A stretch of 64,000 nt of DNA from an uncultured Clostridia bacterium (GTDB lineage Bacteria; Bacillota; Clostridia; Oscillospirales; Acutalibacteraceae). The position numbers and the translations under genes are program-made. This document shows positions 50,335 through 59,669 of this stretch, in pieces. The stretch covers positions 34,006-98,005 of the forward strand of contig CALAEV010000005.1 of the NCBI GenBank assembly GCA_937892525.1. Direction: 5' to 3'. Every line of letters starts with the position of its first letter. Within the stretch, counting starts at the first letter, position 1. The notes under the pieces are model-generated. The model saw nothing but the letters and a program-made list of their open reading frames with translations, did no database searches and had not been told where the DNA came from.

Positions 50335-52078
50335 ACATTGATTCTGGTGTTGAAATTCTAAACATCTCAAGAATGTTAGTAATAACACTCATTACACAAT
50401 TACTGAGATACAAACGAGCTTGCATAAGTGATTCGTCTTCTACTGTTACACGGCAAGCGTTATAGAACTTATGGAACAATGTTGCAAGGTCGATACAATA
50501 ACGAGTAATCTTTGCAGGGTCATAGTTCTTCGCAGAGTTTACAATTTCGTCTGTAAGTGATGCAAGATGACGAATAAGCTCGATTTCTTCAGGTGCTGTG
50601 AGAAGCTTCAATTCGTCCTTTGTGCAATCACGAACTGTTACGCCGTCTGCCTCAACCTTACGGAGAATACTGTGAATACGAGCATTTGCATACTGACAGT
50701 AATAAACCGGATTTTGTGATGACTGCTCAACTGCTAAATCAAGGTCAAAATCCATTTGTGAGCCAGGTTCACGCATATTGAAAAGGAAACGAACTGCATC
50801 AACAGGAATATCTTCAAGCAAGTCAACAAGTGTAATTGCTTTACCTGTTCTTTTTGACATTCTTACAACTTCGCCGTCGCGCGTAAGACGAACAAGTTGC
50901 ATTAAGATAACGTCAAGACGGTCAGCATCAAGGTCAAGTGCTTCAAGCACACCTTTCATACGAGCAACGTGGCCGTGGTGGTCAGCACCCCAAACATCAA
51001 TCGCCTTATCAAAACCACGAGTAACAAGTTTATTCTTATGGTAAGCAATATCAGCAGCAAAATATGTTGGGTTACCGTTTTGACGAATAAGAACATCGTC
51101 TTTAAGGTCTAATTTTTCAATATCTTCTTGTGATTTGCCCTGACGAGTGAGCATTTCTGTTTGTACTTTAATATTGTTATACCAAACAGCGCCGTCTTTT
51201 TCGTAAGTAAGACCTTTATTTGTAAGGTAGTCAATAACCTCTTTAACAGCGCCACTATCGTGAAGCTGACTCTCCTTAAACCAAGTGTCATATTCAATAC
51301 GATATTTTGCCATATTGGCTTTCATATTGTCGATATTTTTAGGAAGAGCAAACTCAACAAGTGCTTTTCTTCTTTCATCTTCGCTCTTAGTTATATATTC
51401 GTCGCCATAAACATCGGCAAACTGTTGTGCGCGCTCTTTAATATCTTCGCCGTGGTAACTATCCTCAGGCAATTCTACTGCATCTTCGCCTTTGAAAATC
51501 TGCTGATAACGAATATCAAGTGAAAGACCGAATTTTTCAATCTGGTTACCTGCGTCATTAATATAAAATTCACGCTCAACCTCATAACCAGCCATATCAA
51601 GCACTGCTGCAAGGCAATCGCCTAACGCGCCACCACGAGCATTGCCCATGTGCATTGGTCCTGTTGGGTTAGCAGAAACAAATTCAACATTGATTTTTTT
51701 GCCGTTGCCGTAGTCGCTTCTGCCGTAATCTTTGCCGAGAGTTTTAACATCTTGAAGAATATCTGCATAGAAATCCTTTGAAAGTGTAAAGTTAACAAAG
51801 CCCGCGCCTGCTACTGAGCAATCTGCAAAATATGTCCCATCAAGCTGGATGTATTTTGCAACTAAATCTGCAATCATTTTAGGTGCACGGCGAAAAACCT
51901 TTGCACAAACAAACGCGATATTTGATGAATAGTCGCCGTTATCACGATTTGCCGGGATTTCAATGTTAAAGCTTGGAATAGCTTCTGCCGGAATTTCACC
52001 CTCTGCCACCGCTTTGCCTAATGCGTCAACAATAAGTGTATGAAGTTGGTCTGTCGCTTGTTTTACTAATTTAGACAT
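50333..52078 (-). CDS. argS: Arginyl-tRNA synthetase
   Basis: 581 residues. Class I signatures are present: NPTGPMHMGNARGGALGD (HIGH-type HMGN) and MSKRTGKAITL (KMSKS). The N-terminal Add1 domain and the C-terminal helical anticodon-binding domain (INSILRKVEADG region onward) are complete. It charges tRNA-Arg. Third in ddl-DUF1934-argS on the minus strand, 12 bases after the DUF1934 gene, with an AAGGAG site. The DUF1934 to argS neighbourhood is known from other Firmicutes. Confidence 0.97.
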   Translation of the reverse strand: MSKLVKQATDQLHTLIVDALGKAVAEGEIPAEAIPSFNIEIPANRDNGDYSSNIAFVCAKVFRRAPKMIADLVAKYIQLDGTYFADCSVAGAGFVNFTLSKDFYADILQDVKTLGKDYGRSDYGNGKKINVEFVSANPTGPMHMGNARGGALGDCLAAVLDMAGYEVEREFYINDAGNQIEKFGLSLDIRYQQIFKGEDAVELPEDSYHGEDIKERAQQFADVYGDEYITKSEDERRKALVEFALPKNIDNMKANMAKYRIEYDTWFKESQLHDSGAVKEVIDYLTNKGLTYEKDGAVWYNNIKVQTEMLTRQGKSQEDIEKLDLKDDVLIRQNGNPTYFAADIAYHKNKLVTRGFDKAIDVWGADHHGHVARMKGVLEALDLDADRLDVILMQLVRLTRDGEVVRMSKRTGKAITLVDLLEDIPVDAVRFLFNMREPGSQMDFDLDLAVEQSSQNPVYYCQYANARIHSILRKVEADGVTVRDCTKDELKLLTAPEEIELIRHLASLTDEIVNSAKNYDPAKITRYCIDLATLFHKFYNACRVTVEDESLMQARLYLSNCVMSVITNILEMFRISTPESM

Positions 52079-52090
52079 CCTTATTTCTCC

Positions 52091-52510
52091 TTATTTTTCT
52101 TCGATATATATTTTCATAGTGTTTTCTGATACAAATCCGTTGTTAAAATCAAGTGAATATTTCATTTTAAGAACTCCACCCTTATCGTCCTTTGACCACT
52201 CAACTTGATTTCCGTAAATGCCCATTGTAAGTTCCCCATAAGGAGTACTGTAAAATGTGTGGTGACGCACATTTTTTTCAACCATCATTTCAGAACTAAA
52301 CTGACCTTTTCGCACAATGCTTACAGTATTATTCTGGAAAACTGTAATTGTTGTTTCTTCAGGGCCTGTTTCTTCGTTATTTTCAATATATTCAATTACG
52401 GCTTTATCATTTTCACAAGTAAGAGTACCCGTAACCGACATTTCACCTGCATTATCACCATTTTCGGTGCGTTGCATGCTTACAATTCTGATTACTGCTT
52501 CTTTTTTCAC
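52091..52510 (-). CDS. DUF1934 (YwiB-like) beta-barrel protein
   Basis: 139 residues from a GTG start that overlaps the ddl stop by four bases. No signal or membrane segment. DUF1934 pattern: RIVSMQRTENGDNAGEMSVTG, RHHTFYSTPYGELTMGIY and LKMKYSLDFNN. The family is lipocalin-like. Its function is unknown, but homologs lie upstream of argS across Firmicutes, exactly as here. Confidence 0.88.
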   Translation of the reverse strand: MKKEAVIRIVSMQRTENGDNAGEMSVTGTLTCENDKAVIEYIENNEETGPEETTITVFQNNTVSIVRKGQFSSEMMVEKNVRHHTFYSTPYGELTMGIYGNQVEWSKDDKGGVLKMKYSLDFNNGFVSENTMKIYIEEK

Positions 52511-53586
52511 TGTTCAAATTCCTTTTCCCATTTTTCAATTGCAAAAGTGCAGAGTTTGTCGATTAAGTCGCCGTATGGAATACCTGCTTTATCCATAAGC
52601 ATTGGGTACATACTGATATTTGTAAAGCCAGGAAGTGTGTTTGGCTCATTAAGAAGTACTGCACCGTCAGAATATCTTACAAAGAAATCTACACGAGCAA
52701 GACCTGAACAACCCCACGCCTTATATGCTTTAATTGCCTTTTCTTGCACTTCTTTGATTTTTTCTTCGCCTATTCTTGCAGGAATGTGAAGTCCACTATC
52801 TGACTCATATTTTGCGTCGAAATCGTAAAATTCGTTACAAGGCTCAATTTCGCCTACTGCACCTGCGAATGGCTCATCATTACCCATAACTGCACACTCA
52901 ACCTCAGCGCCCTCAATTGCCTCTTCAACAACTACGCGAGAGTCAAATTGAAGTGCATAATCGAGTCCACGCTGAATTTCTTCAAGAGTTTTTGCTTTTA
53001 CAACACCAACAGATGAGCCTGCGTTTGCCGGTTTGATAAATACAGGAAGTCCTAAATAATCTTCGCACTCTCTTGCAAATTCTCTACCGCGATGCTCAAA
53101 ATCATATTTTGTTATGTATTTCCATTTTGCTTGTGCTATTCCGTTAATGTCGCAAATTGCGTTTGTCATTGCTTTATCCATACAAACTGCAGATGCCATT
53201 GTATTGCAACCAACATAAGGAATACCTGCGATTGTGAGAAGTCCTTGCATTGTGCCATCTTCACCATTTTTTCCATGCATTACAGGGAAGCAAACGTCAA
53301 TTCGTATTTTCTCATAACCGTTTTCGTTGAACACAATAATTCCGTGGTCAGCACGGTCTGTTGAAATTACTGTTTTTTTGAGTTTTGATGTATCTTGAAG
53401 CCAACCGTCATTTTTAAGGTTGTTAAAATCGCCCTCATAAACAAACATTTCACCTTTAGTTGAAATGCCAAGCATTACAACATTGTATTTATCTTTTGGA
53501 ATATTTCTGATTACTGACGTTGCCGAAACACAAGAAACGCTGTGCTCAGATGAAACTCCACCAAAAATTATAAGTGCATTTTTCAT
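52507..53586 (-). CDS. ddl: D-alanine--D-alanine ligase
   Basis: 359 residues. It joins two D-alanines using ATP for the peptidoglycan pentapeptide. ATP-grasp landmarks: FGGVSSEHSVSCVSA start, HGKNGEDGTMQGLL, VFIKPANAGSSVGV, the omega-loop FYDFDAKY that carries the Tyr typical of D-Ala-D-Ala (not D-lactate) ligases, and NEPNTLPGFTNISMYP. Resistance-type specificity is therefore unlikely, though not excluded. First gene of ddl-DUF1934-argS. Confidence 0.96.
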   Translation of the reverse strand: MKNALIIFGGVSSEHSVSCVSATSVIRNIPKDKYNVVMLGISTKGEMFVYEGDFNNLKNDGWLQDTSKLKKTVISTDRADHGIIVFNENGYEKIRIDVCFPVMHGKNGEDGTMQGLLTIAGIPYVGCNTMASAVCMDKAMTNAICDINGIAQAKWKYITKYDFEHRGREFARECEDYLGLPVFIKPANAGSSVGVVKAKTLEEIQRGLDYALQFDSRVVVEEAIEGAEVECAVMGNDEPFAGAVGEIEPCNEFYDFDAKYESDSGLHIPARIGEEKIKEVQEKAIKAYKAWGCSGLARVDFFVRYSDGAVLLNEPNTLPGFTNISMYPMLMDKAGIPYGDLIDKLCTFAIEKWEKEFEQ

Positions 53587-53628
53587 AAATTCTCACTCCA
53601 CTACTGACTGATAGTCATAGATATATTT

Positions 53629-53657
53629 ATTTTATCACAATATATTTAAGTAATCAA
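53629..53657 (-). promoter_or_regulatory. Promoter of ddl-DUF1934-argS
   Basis: -35 TTGATT (53657-53652), 17-base spacer, -10 TAAAAT (53634-53629) with TGTGA just upstream. Confidence 0.6.
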
Positions 53658-53679
53658 TTATAATATTCACAAATTTTTA

Positions 53680-53708
53680 ATGACAAACTGAAATAAATGT
53701 GTTATACT
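53680..53708 (+). promoter_or_regulatory. Promoter of the 284-residue unknown protein gene
   Basis: -35 ATGACA (53680-53685), 17-base spacer, -10 TATACT (53703-53708). Confidence 0.6.
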
Positions 53709-53746
53709 TATCAAGATATATTATTTTTTGATTTGAGGTATTAAAA

Positions 53747-54601
53747 ATGCTTGAAAGAAAAGAAGCCCTTGAACTTATCGTAAAAGGTTGTAGTGAAAAA
53801 TTTGCTGCTAACGGTTTTGAGGTTTTAACTTCTGTTACAGAAGAAGATGAAACTGCTTTTGCAGAATTCAAAAAAGGTGACCTTACTCTTCGTATTTTAA
53901 GCCACGACAATCTTCTTGATGTTATGGAAAAACTCCCAGATGGTGATTTTGTAAAGACAGAGTCAAATCTTCTTGACCTTGACTCTTTTGAAGAGCGCGA
54001 TATTAAGTCACTTTGCAACGAGATTATTGACACAGTTGCAACATCTCACGGTAAAAAGGCAAAACAGGCTACAAAGAAGGCTCCACAGACAATTTCAAAA
54101 TCTGCTGCAAAAAATGGTACTGCTTATGATGCTAATACTCTTGCAAGCAGAATCGCTACTCTTTACCCTGAACTTAAAGATGCTTACAAAGAGAACTTCC
54201 AGAAATATGACGAATTCCTTGGTGAAGATTTCTTTGTAAATCACGGTAACGCTTGTATTATGAGAACAATCCGTTCACATGACACACAGCAGTTAAAGAA
54301 ACTCTTTAAAATTTTGAGCGAAATCTATGAAAATGGTTCTAACGATGTTCAAGACCTTGTTGTTGTTACAATTTTAGGTGAGATTGATAACGATAAGGAA
54401 TTGCTCGAAAAATGTCGCGAACACATTACTGACGACGATTTCTATGAGACTCTTGTTGCAGTTAACAAATACCTTGCATCACCTGCAGGTAAAAAAGCAA
54501 AAGAACTTATGAAAAATCCACCTGCATACAAGCCACCTAAAAAGAAAAGTGGCGGAATGATGAGTTCCCTTATGCAAAACAGTATGCCACCACAACAATA
54601 A
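53747..54601 (+). CDS. Soluble two-part protein of unknown function
   Basis: 284 residues, no signal or membrane helix. A first part (about 1-95) opens MLERKEALELIVKGCSEKF. A Lys/Ala linker (about 100-120) separates it from a second, all-helical part (about 125-265) with LFKILSEIYENGSNDVQDLVV and HITDDDFYETLVAVNKYLAS. The tail is Pro/Lys/Met-rich (NPPAYKPPKKKSGGMM). No recognisable family. It has a plus-strand promoter divergent to ddl and its own terminator. Confidence 0.65.
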   Translation: MLERKEALELIVKGCSEKFAANGFEVLTSVTEEDETAFAEFKKGDLTLRILSHDNLLDVMEKLPDGDFVKTESNLLDLDSFEERDIKSLCNEIIDTVATSHGKKAKQATKKAPQTISKSAAKNGTAYDANTLASRIATLYPELKDAYKENFQKYDEFLGEDFFVNHGNACIMRTIRSHDTQQLKKLFKILSEIYENGSNDVQDLVVVTILGEIDNDKELLEKCREHITDDDFYETLVAVNKYLASPAGKKAKELMKNPPAYKPPKKKSGGMMSSLMQNSMPPQQ

Positions 54602-54616
54602 AAATCCACAAACAAA

Positions 54617-54650
54617 AAGGCTATCTCGCAATTTGAGATAGCCTTAATTT
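54617..54650. terminator. Bidirectional terminator
   Basis: AAGGCTATCTC pairs with GAGATAGCCTT, with T-runs on both strands. It separates convergent genes 53747-54601 and 54658-55833. Confidence 0.85.
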
Positions 54651-54657
54651 TTTATCT

Positions 54658-55833
54658 TTAATAAATCTCGTTAAGATAGCTTACACAGTTTTTACCATGC
54701 TTTTTAGCATTGTAGAGTTGTTTATCTGCTCTTTCAACAAGTCTTTCAATCGGTGTGTCTTTATCTTCTTCAGTTGCAACATAAAGGCCTGCGCTGACAG
54801 ATACTGATTCAAAAGTGTTCTCAAACTCAATGTCATTGACAAGCTCAAGTGTATCTTCAAGGTGCTCAACCAACTTTTCAACATCACGTTGTGCAGTAAG
54901 CACAAGAAATTCCTCACCACCGTAACGGACACACAAATCGGTTGGTCTTGAAAAGTTTTCTTTTATACAAGCAGATACAGCTTTAAGGCAAATATCGCCC
55001 TCAAGGTGACCGTATCTGTCGTTATATGACTTAAAGTTGTCAATATCCATCATAATCATACAGAAATTGTAACCATTATTTTTACAGAAGCTGCGAAGAG
55101 ATGGCACAGCCTTTTCAAGTCCACGTCTGTTCATAAAGCTTGTAAGCAAGTCACCATTTGCAGAGAACTCTAATTTTTTATTTGCAATACTTACTGAAAG
55201 ATAATGATTGAAATGGATAACCGAATAACCCATGCCAAGCACAGTAATCAAGAAACACAGCATTAAATCTGTTGGTGTAGCCATAGCAAAAAGTAATGCA
55301 CAGGCCTCAATATAAAGTGCCACAATAAGCATAAGGTTCTTTGTAAATGGCGTAATTACCGGTATTACAGAAATAAGAACAACAAAAACAAGATAGTTGT
55401 TTGTTGTTTGTCTGTCCATCGCCTCCATTACGGAAAACGACAATGCTTCAATTGTATATAAAACCCAATAAGCAGTATAAATAATTTTCATTTGGGAATT
55501 TGAGGTTTTCTTGTATTTAAGCAAAAACTCAATGGCAACAATAAAGCACGCCGATACAAAAGCGAAAACACAGCAGGAAATCAGAAATCCTGTGCCGAAA
55601 TCAAACTTAACATCTGACCACAATGCCCAAAGCATACCACAGACTTCAACAATCAAAAGTGCGATAGACGCAGGAATAATTCTGATAAAGTTTGTATGTA
55701 TTCTGTCTGCTTCAACTTCACGATAAATAGGATTATCGCTGTTCTTCGCCTTTTTTGCTTCATACGCTTCGCTGATTTTGCTCTGCTCAATATTCTTGAT
55801 TTTTGTAACCTCTGCAATAATGTTTGTGAACAT
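54658..55833 (-). CDS. Membrane diguanylate cyclase (GGDEF)
   Basis: 391 residues: about six membrane helices (50-215) then a GGDEF domain. The active site reads GGEEF (305-309) and the inhibitory I-site RPTD (296-299) lies exactly five residues upstream; both are intact. The metal/nucleotide DIDNFKSYND also fits. It should make cyclic di-GMP from two GTP with product feedback. No EAL or HD-GYP partner is in the window. The membrane part has no recognised sensor family. It is monocistronic, ending at a shared terminator. Confidence 0.92.
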   Translation of the reverse strand: MFTNIIAEVTKIKNIEQSKISEAYEAKKAKNSDNPIYREVEADRIHTNFIRIIPASIALLIVEVCGMLWALWSDVKFDFGTGFLISCCVFAFVSACFIVAIEFLLKYKKTSNSQMKIIYTAYWVLYTIEALSFSVMEAMDRQTTNNYLVFVVLISVIPVITPFTKNLMLIVALYIEACALLFAMATPTDLMLCFLITVLGMGYSVIHFNHYLSVSIANKKLEFSANGDLLTSFMNRRGLEKAVPSLRSFCKNNGYNFCMIMMDIDNFKSYNDRYGHLEGDICLKAVSACIKENFSRPTDLCVRYGGEEFLVLTAQRDVEKLVEHLEDTLELVNDIEFENTFESVSVSAGLYVATEEDKDTPIERLVERADKQLYNAKKHGKNCVSYLNEIY

Positions 55834-55867
55834 TCCGATTTCCTCCTCTCCTTACTATTTCATATTA

Positions 55868-55896
55868 ATTTTATCATACTCTTGTAAGTTGTGCAA
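55868..55896 (-). promoter_or_regulatory. Promoter of the diguanylate cyclase gene
   Basis: -35 TTGCAC (55896-55891), 17-base spacer, -10 TAAAAT (55873-55868) preceded by TGA. Confidence 0.6.
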
Positions 55897-55922
55897 TATA
55901 TAACATATAATTTTAGTCACTC

Positions 55923-55951
55923 TTGAAATGATTTATATGTTGTGATAAAAT
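55923..55951 (+). promoter_or_regulatory. Promoter of the aminotransferase-rsmA-TSCPD-cca operon
   Basis: -35 TTGAAA (55923-55928), 17-base spacer, -10 TAAAAT (55946-55951) preceded by TGA. The transcript would begin near 55958, which rules out the in-frame ATG at 55942. Confidence 0.65.
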
Positions 55952-55980
55952 TACTTATATATGTTTTGAAGGTGACACAA

Positions 55981-57168
55981 ATGGACTACTATTTTTCTAA
56001 AAGAATATCAGAATTGCAACCATCTGCAATTCGTGAAATCTTAAAAGCAACTCAGGACCCACAGGTTATTCCTTTTGCAGCAGGCAACCCTGACGAAGCT
56101 TCTTTTCCTATTGATGAGGTTAAGCGTATTTCAACAGAAATTTTTGAAAACGCCCCCATTACTGCGTTACAATACGGAGTTACTGAAGGTTACAAACCTC
56201 TTATTGATACTCTTACAAACTTTGTAAAAGAAAAATATAATATCGGTAAGGATTTTGACTCGATTATTGTAACTTCAGGCGCTCAGCAGGTTATGGATTT
56301 AGCCACAAAAGCACTTTGCGATTTTGGTGACACCGTAATTTGTGAATGTCCGTCATTTATCGGCTCGCTTAACTGTTTTCGCTCATACGGTTGCAAACTT
56401 CAAGGTGTTCCTGTTGAAGCAGACGGAATGAACATTGAAAAGCTTGAAGAAGCAATTAAAAGTGCAGTAAATCCAAGATTTATTTATACTATTCCTAATT
56501 TTCAGAATCCGTCAGGCGCTACAATGAGCCTTGCAAAGCGTAAAGCAGTTTATGAACTTGCTAAAAAGTACGGACTTCTCATTTTAGAAGACAATCCTTA
56601 TGGAGATTTACGAGTATCAGGCGAAGAAGTGCCATCAATCAAGAGTTTTGACGAAGACGGCATTGTTATTTATGCAGGCTCATTCTCAAAACTTCTTGCC
56701 CCTGGTATTCGCGTTGGTTACATTGTTGCACCAACTCCTATTATCGCAAAAATGACCGTTGGTAAGCAAGCAGCAGACGTTCATACCCCTGTATTTTCAC
56801 AAATGCTTGTGCATAAGTGGATGACAGAAAATGATATTGATGCTCATATTCAAAAAATCCGTGAAATCTATCGTGAAAAACTTAATCTTATGTGCGATTT
56901 AATCGATAGTGAATTAGGGGATTTTGTTAAATATGTTCGTCCTGAGGGTGGGCTTTTTGTGTGGTGCGAACTCCCCAAAAATATAGATATGCTGGAATTT
57001 GTAAAAGATTGCATTGCAAATAAGGTTGCAGTAGTACCAGGCACAGCATTTATGATAAATAACGAGAAAACAAACTGTTTCAGAATGAACTTCTCAACAC
57101 CATCAAAAGAAAAAATCCAAGAGGGTATGAAAATACTTGGTAAGGTAAAGGATAAATATGTCAGATAA
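55981..57168 (+). CDS. PLP-dependent aminotransferase, class I/II
   Basis: 395 residues from the ATG at 55981 with an AAGGTGA site. Fold-type I landmarks: ISFAAGNPDEASFP-like start, GAQQVMDLATKALCDFGD, NFQNPSG (Asn/Tyr PLP contacts), DNPYGDLR (PLP Asp) and the Schiff-base Lys in SFSKLLAPGIRVGYI. It resembles 2-aminoadipate/aromatic aminotransferases, but the substrate cannot be fixed. It overlaps rsmA by 11 bases, suggesting translational coupling. Confidence 0.9.
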   Translation: MDYYFSKRISELQPSAIREILKATQDPQVIPFAAGNPDEASFPIDEVKRISTEIFENAPITALQYGVTEGYKPLIDTLTNFVKEKYNIGKDFDSIIVTSGAQQVMDLATKALCDFGDTVICECPSFIGSLNCFRSYGCKLQGVPVEADGMNIEKLEEAIKSAVNPRFIYTIPNFQNPSGATMSLAKRKAVYELAKKYGLLILEDNPYGDLRVSGEEVPSIKSFDEDGIVIYAGSFSKLLAPGIRVGYIVAPTPIIAKMTVGKQAADVHTPVFSQMLVHKWMTENDIDAHIQKIREIYREKLNLMCDLIDSELGDFVKYVRPEGGLFVWCELPKNIDMLEFVKDCIANKVAVVPGTAFMINNEKTNCFRMNFSTPSKEKIQEGMKILGKVKDKYVR

Positions 57169-58039
57169 GAAAAATTACACGCTCACTGACCTTTCGGTTA
57201 TTAAAAAGGTTATGGGCGAACATTCAGTTACATTTTCAAAAGGATTAGGACAGAACTTTCTTGTAAACCCTACTGTTTGTCCAAGAATGGCAGAGGCAGT
57301 ACGAGAAAGCTCAGACAAACCTATAGGTGTGCTTGAAATCGGTGCAGGCGTAGGTGTTCTTACGAAAGAACTTCTTGAACGCTGTGAAAAAGTTGTGTGC
57401 GTTGAGCTTGACACTCGTCTTTTTCCTGTATTAGAAGACACACTTGCAGGGTATGATAATCTTACACTTATTAACGGCGATATTCTTAAAATCGACTTAC
57501 AAAAAATAATCAAAGAGCATTTTGAAGGTATGGAAGTTTTTGTGTGTGCAAATCTCCCTTACTATATCACAAGCCCTGTTATTATGCGACTTTTAGAAGA
57601 AAAATTGCCATTTAATAAGATTATTGTTATGGTGCAGAAAGAGGCTGGCGACCGTCTTTGCGCAAGAGTTGGCTCAAGAGAAAGTGGTGCAGTTACCGTT
57701 GCAGTAAACTATTATGCAGAAGCAAAAAAACTTTTTGATGTTTCTCGTGGGTCATTCTTTCCAAGTCCTAAGGTTGACAGTTGCGTAATTGGACTTGATT
57801 TGACTAAAAAAGGTAACTACGATGTAAAAGATGAGGAACTTTTCTTCAAAATGATTAAATCTGCTTTTGCACAGAGAAGAAAGACAATTCTCAACTCTGT
57901 TTCAAGTGGAATGGGTATAGGAAAAGACAAACTTGCACTTGCAATAGAAAATGCAGGTCTTTCCCCTACTGCTCGTGCAGAAGCACTTACAATGGAAGAA
58001 TTAGTTACACTTGCAAATAAAATTTATGAGGTAAAATAA
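57158..58039 (+). CDS. rsmA: 16S rRNA (adenine1518/1519-N6) dimethyltransferase
   Basis: 293 residues. SAM motifs LEIGAGVGVLTKELLE and NLPYYITSPV (motif IV NLPY) are the KsgA signatures, as are GQNFLVNP near the start and the C-terminal helical part. It dimethylates two adjacent adenines in helix 45 of 16S rRNA. Its absence confers kasugamycin resistance in other bacteria. Starts inside the aminotransferase gene; 1 base before the TSCPD gene. Confidence 0.96.
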   Translation: MSDKKNYTLTDLSVIKKVMGEHSVTFSKGLGQNFLVNPTVCPRMAEAVRESSDKPIGVLEIGAGVGVLTKELLERCEKVVCVELDTRLFPVLEDTLAGYDNLTLINGDILKIDLQKIIKEHFEGMEVFVCANLPYYITSPVIMRLLEEKLPFNKIIVMVQKEAGDRLCARVGSRESGAVTVAVNYYAEAKKLFDVSRGSFFPSPKVDSCVIGLDLTKKGNYDVKDEELFFKMIKSAFAQRRKTILNSVSSGMGIGKDKLALAIENAGLSPTARAEALTMEELVTLANKIYEVK

Positions 58040-58040
58040 T

Positions 58041-58298
58041 ATGACACATTCATATAAAACTCGTGGCACTTGCTCACGACAGATTGATTTTGAACTTGAT
58101 AATGGAATAGTTAAAAACGTTTCATTCTTCGGTGGATGTAATGGCAACCTTAAAGGCATTGGCGCTCTTGTTGAGGGCAGACCTGCCCAAGAAGTTATAG
58201 AATTGCTCAAAGGTATGAAATGTGGATTTAAAAACACATCTTGCCCTGACCAGTTGGCATTGGCGTTAGAAAAAGCATTAAATGACGAGAACAAATAA
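58041..58298 (+). CDS. TSCPD-domain protein (TIGR03905-like)
   Basis: 85 residues. Named for its TSCPDQL motif near the C-terminus; another typical feature is FFGGCNGNLKGIGALVEG. Three cysteines in this arrangement could bind metal, but function is not established. Family recognition is from motif memory. Single-base gap after rsmA and 17-base overlap with cca, so the four genes form a tight operon. Confidence 0.85.
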   Translation: MTHSYKTRGTCSRQIDFELDNGIVKNVSFFGGCNGNLKGIGALVEGRPAQEVIELLKGMKCGFKNTSCPDQLALALEKALNDENK

Positions 58299-59622
58299 CT
58301 TTAAGCCTGAATCAAAAACTGCTATTGAAATTCTTAAATCAAAAGGATTTGAAGCGTTTTTAATTGGTGGTAGTGTGCGTGATTTTGTAATGGAACTACC
58401 CATTGGTGATATTGACATTACAACAAACGCTACACCATATGAAGTCAAACAGGTTTTTTCGGATTTTCGTGTTATTGAAACAGGCATTAAGCACGGTACG
58501 GTTACGGTGCTTATAAATAATGAGCCACTTGAAATAACCACATACAGAAGTGAGGGCACTTACTCTGACAACCGCCACCCTGACAGCGTAACTTTTTCAA
58601 AGTCGTTGGCAGATGATGTTGTGCGCCGTGATTTCACAATGAATGGAATTGCCTACGATTTCGACAAAGGTTTTTGCGACCTTGTAGGTGGACTTGAGGA
58701 CATAAAAAACCAGACAATCCGTTGTATTGGCGATGCAGAAACAAGATTTAATGAAGACGCTCTTCGTATTCTTCGTGCTATGCGATTCGCATCTGTTTTG
58801 GGATTCACTATTGAAAAAGAAACTAAAAAAGCAATCCACAAATGCAAAGACTTCCTTAAAAATATTTCGGCAGAGCGCGTTCGTGAAGAATTCACTAAAC
58901 TTATTTGTGGCAAAAACGTTTACAATGTTTTGCAGGAGTTTTCGGATGTTGTTACCGTGTTTATTCCTGAAATTCGTAACTGTGTAGGGTTTGAGCAGAA
59001 AAACCGTCATCATTGTTTTGATGTTTACACCCACACGCTTAAAGCAGTTGAAAAAAGTAGCGAAAAGCCTATAATCCGTCTTGCACTTTTCTTCCACGAT
59101 ATTGGCAAACCAAGTGTGGCACATTTTGACGAAAAAGGTGAGCAACATTATTACTCCCATCCAAAAAAGAGTGCAGAAATGACCGAAAAAATCATGACAA
59201 GACTTCGTTTTGATAATGATACGAAGAACAAAGTTGTAACACTCGTAAGAATGCACGACTCACCCATTATGGTCAACGATATGACAAAACCTGACCGTAA
59301 ACGACTTAAAAAGATTATGTCGCAAATCGGTAGTGATTTAATTTTCGATTTAATTGAAATCAAATACTGTGATAACTCGGCACAAAATCCCCAATATTTT
59401 CGTGGTGAAGATTTTTACAAGCAAACCCGTGATATTGTAAATGAAATTATCAACGAAAAAGAATGTTTTTCAATAAAACATCTCGCAATTGACGGTAATG
59501 ACTTAATTGCACTTGGGTATAAAGGCAAAAAAATCGGCGACACATTAGAAAAATGCCTTAACGCTGTAATTGATGGAAAAGTTGAGAATGAGAAAGATAA
59601 ATTGTTGAAGTTTATTAAATAA
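58282..59622 (+). CDS. cca: CCA-adding tRNA nucleotidyltransferase with HD domain
   Basis: 446 residues. Class II nucleotidyltransferase motifs: GGSVRDFVMELPIGDIDITT (metal DxD), RRDFTMNGIAYD and EDALRILRAMRF. An HD-domain signature FHDIGKP lies at about 271-277. It adds or repairs the 3' CCA of tRNA; the HD domain carries extra phosphatase or phosphodiesterase activities in some enzymes. The ATG overlaps the TSCPD gene and only a weak site precedes it, indicating translational coupling. Confidence 0.94.
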   Translation: MTRTNNFKPESKTAIEILKSKGFEAFLIGGSVRDFVMELPIGDIDITTNATPYEVKQVFSDFRVIETGIKHGTVTVLINNEPLEITTYRSEGTYSDNRHPDSVTFSKSLADDVVRRDFTMNGIAYDFDKGFCDLVGGLEDIKNQTIRCIGDAETRFNEDALRILRAMRFASVLGFTIEKETKKAIHKCKDFLKNISAERVREEFTKLICGKNVYNVLQEFSDVVTVFIPEIRNCVGFEQKNRHHCFDVYTHTLKAVEKSSEKPIIRLALFFHDIGKPSVAHFDEKGEQHYYSHPKKSAEMTEKIMTRLRFDNDTKNKVVTLVRMHDSPIMVNDMTKPDRKRLKKIMSQIGSDLIFDLIEIKYCDNSAQNPQYFRGEDFYKQTRDIVNEIINEKECFSIKHLAIDGNDLIALGYKGKKIGDTLEKCLNAVIDGKVENEKDKLLKFIK

Positions 59623-59624
59623 AA

Positions 59625-59660
59625 AGAGACAGGGCAATTTGCTCTGTCTCTCGTTTTTTT
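59625..59660. terminator. Bidirectional terminator
   Basis: AGAGACAG pairs with CTGTCTCT with a T-run on both strands. It separates cca and the glucan phosphorylase gene, which converge. Confidence 0.85.
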
Positions 59661-59669
59661 AGTTGTTGT

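Noticed and set aside
52507..53586. Vancomycin-resistance-type D-Ala-D-Lac ligase
   Set aside because: The omega-loop FYDFDAKY carries the Tyr typical of D-Ala-D-Ala ligases, the enzyme sits with housekeeping genes, and no vanH or vanX is adjacent.
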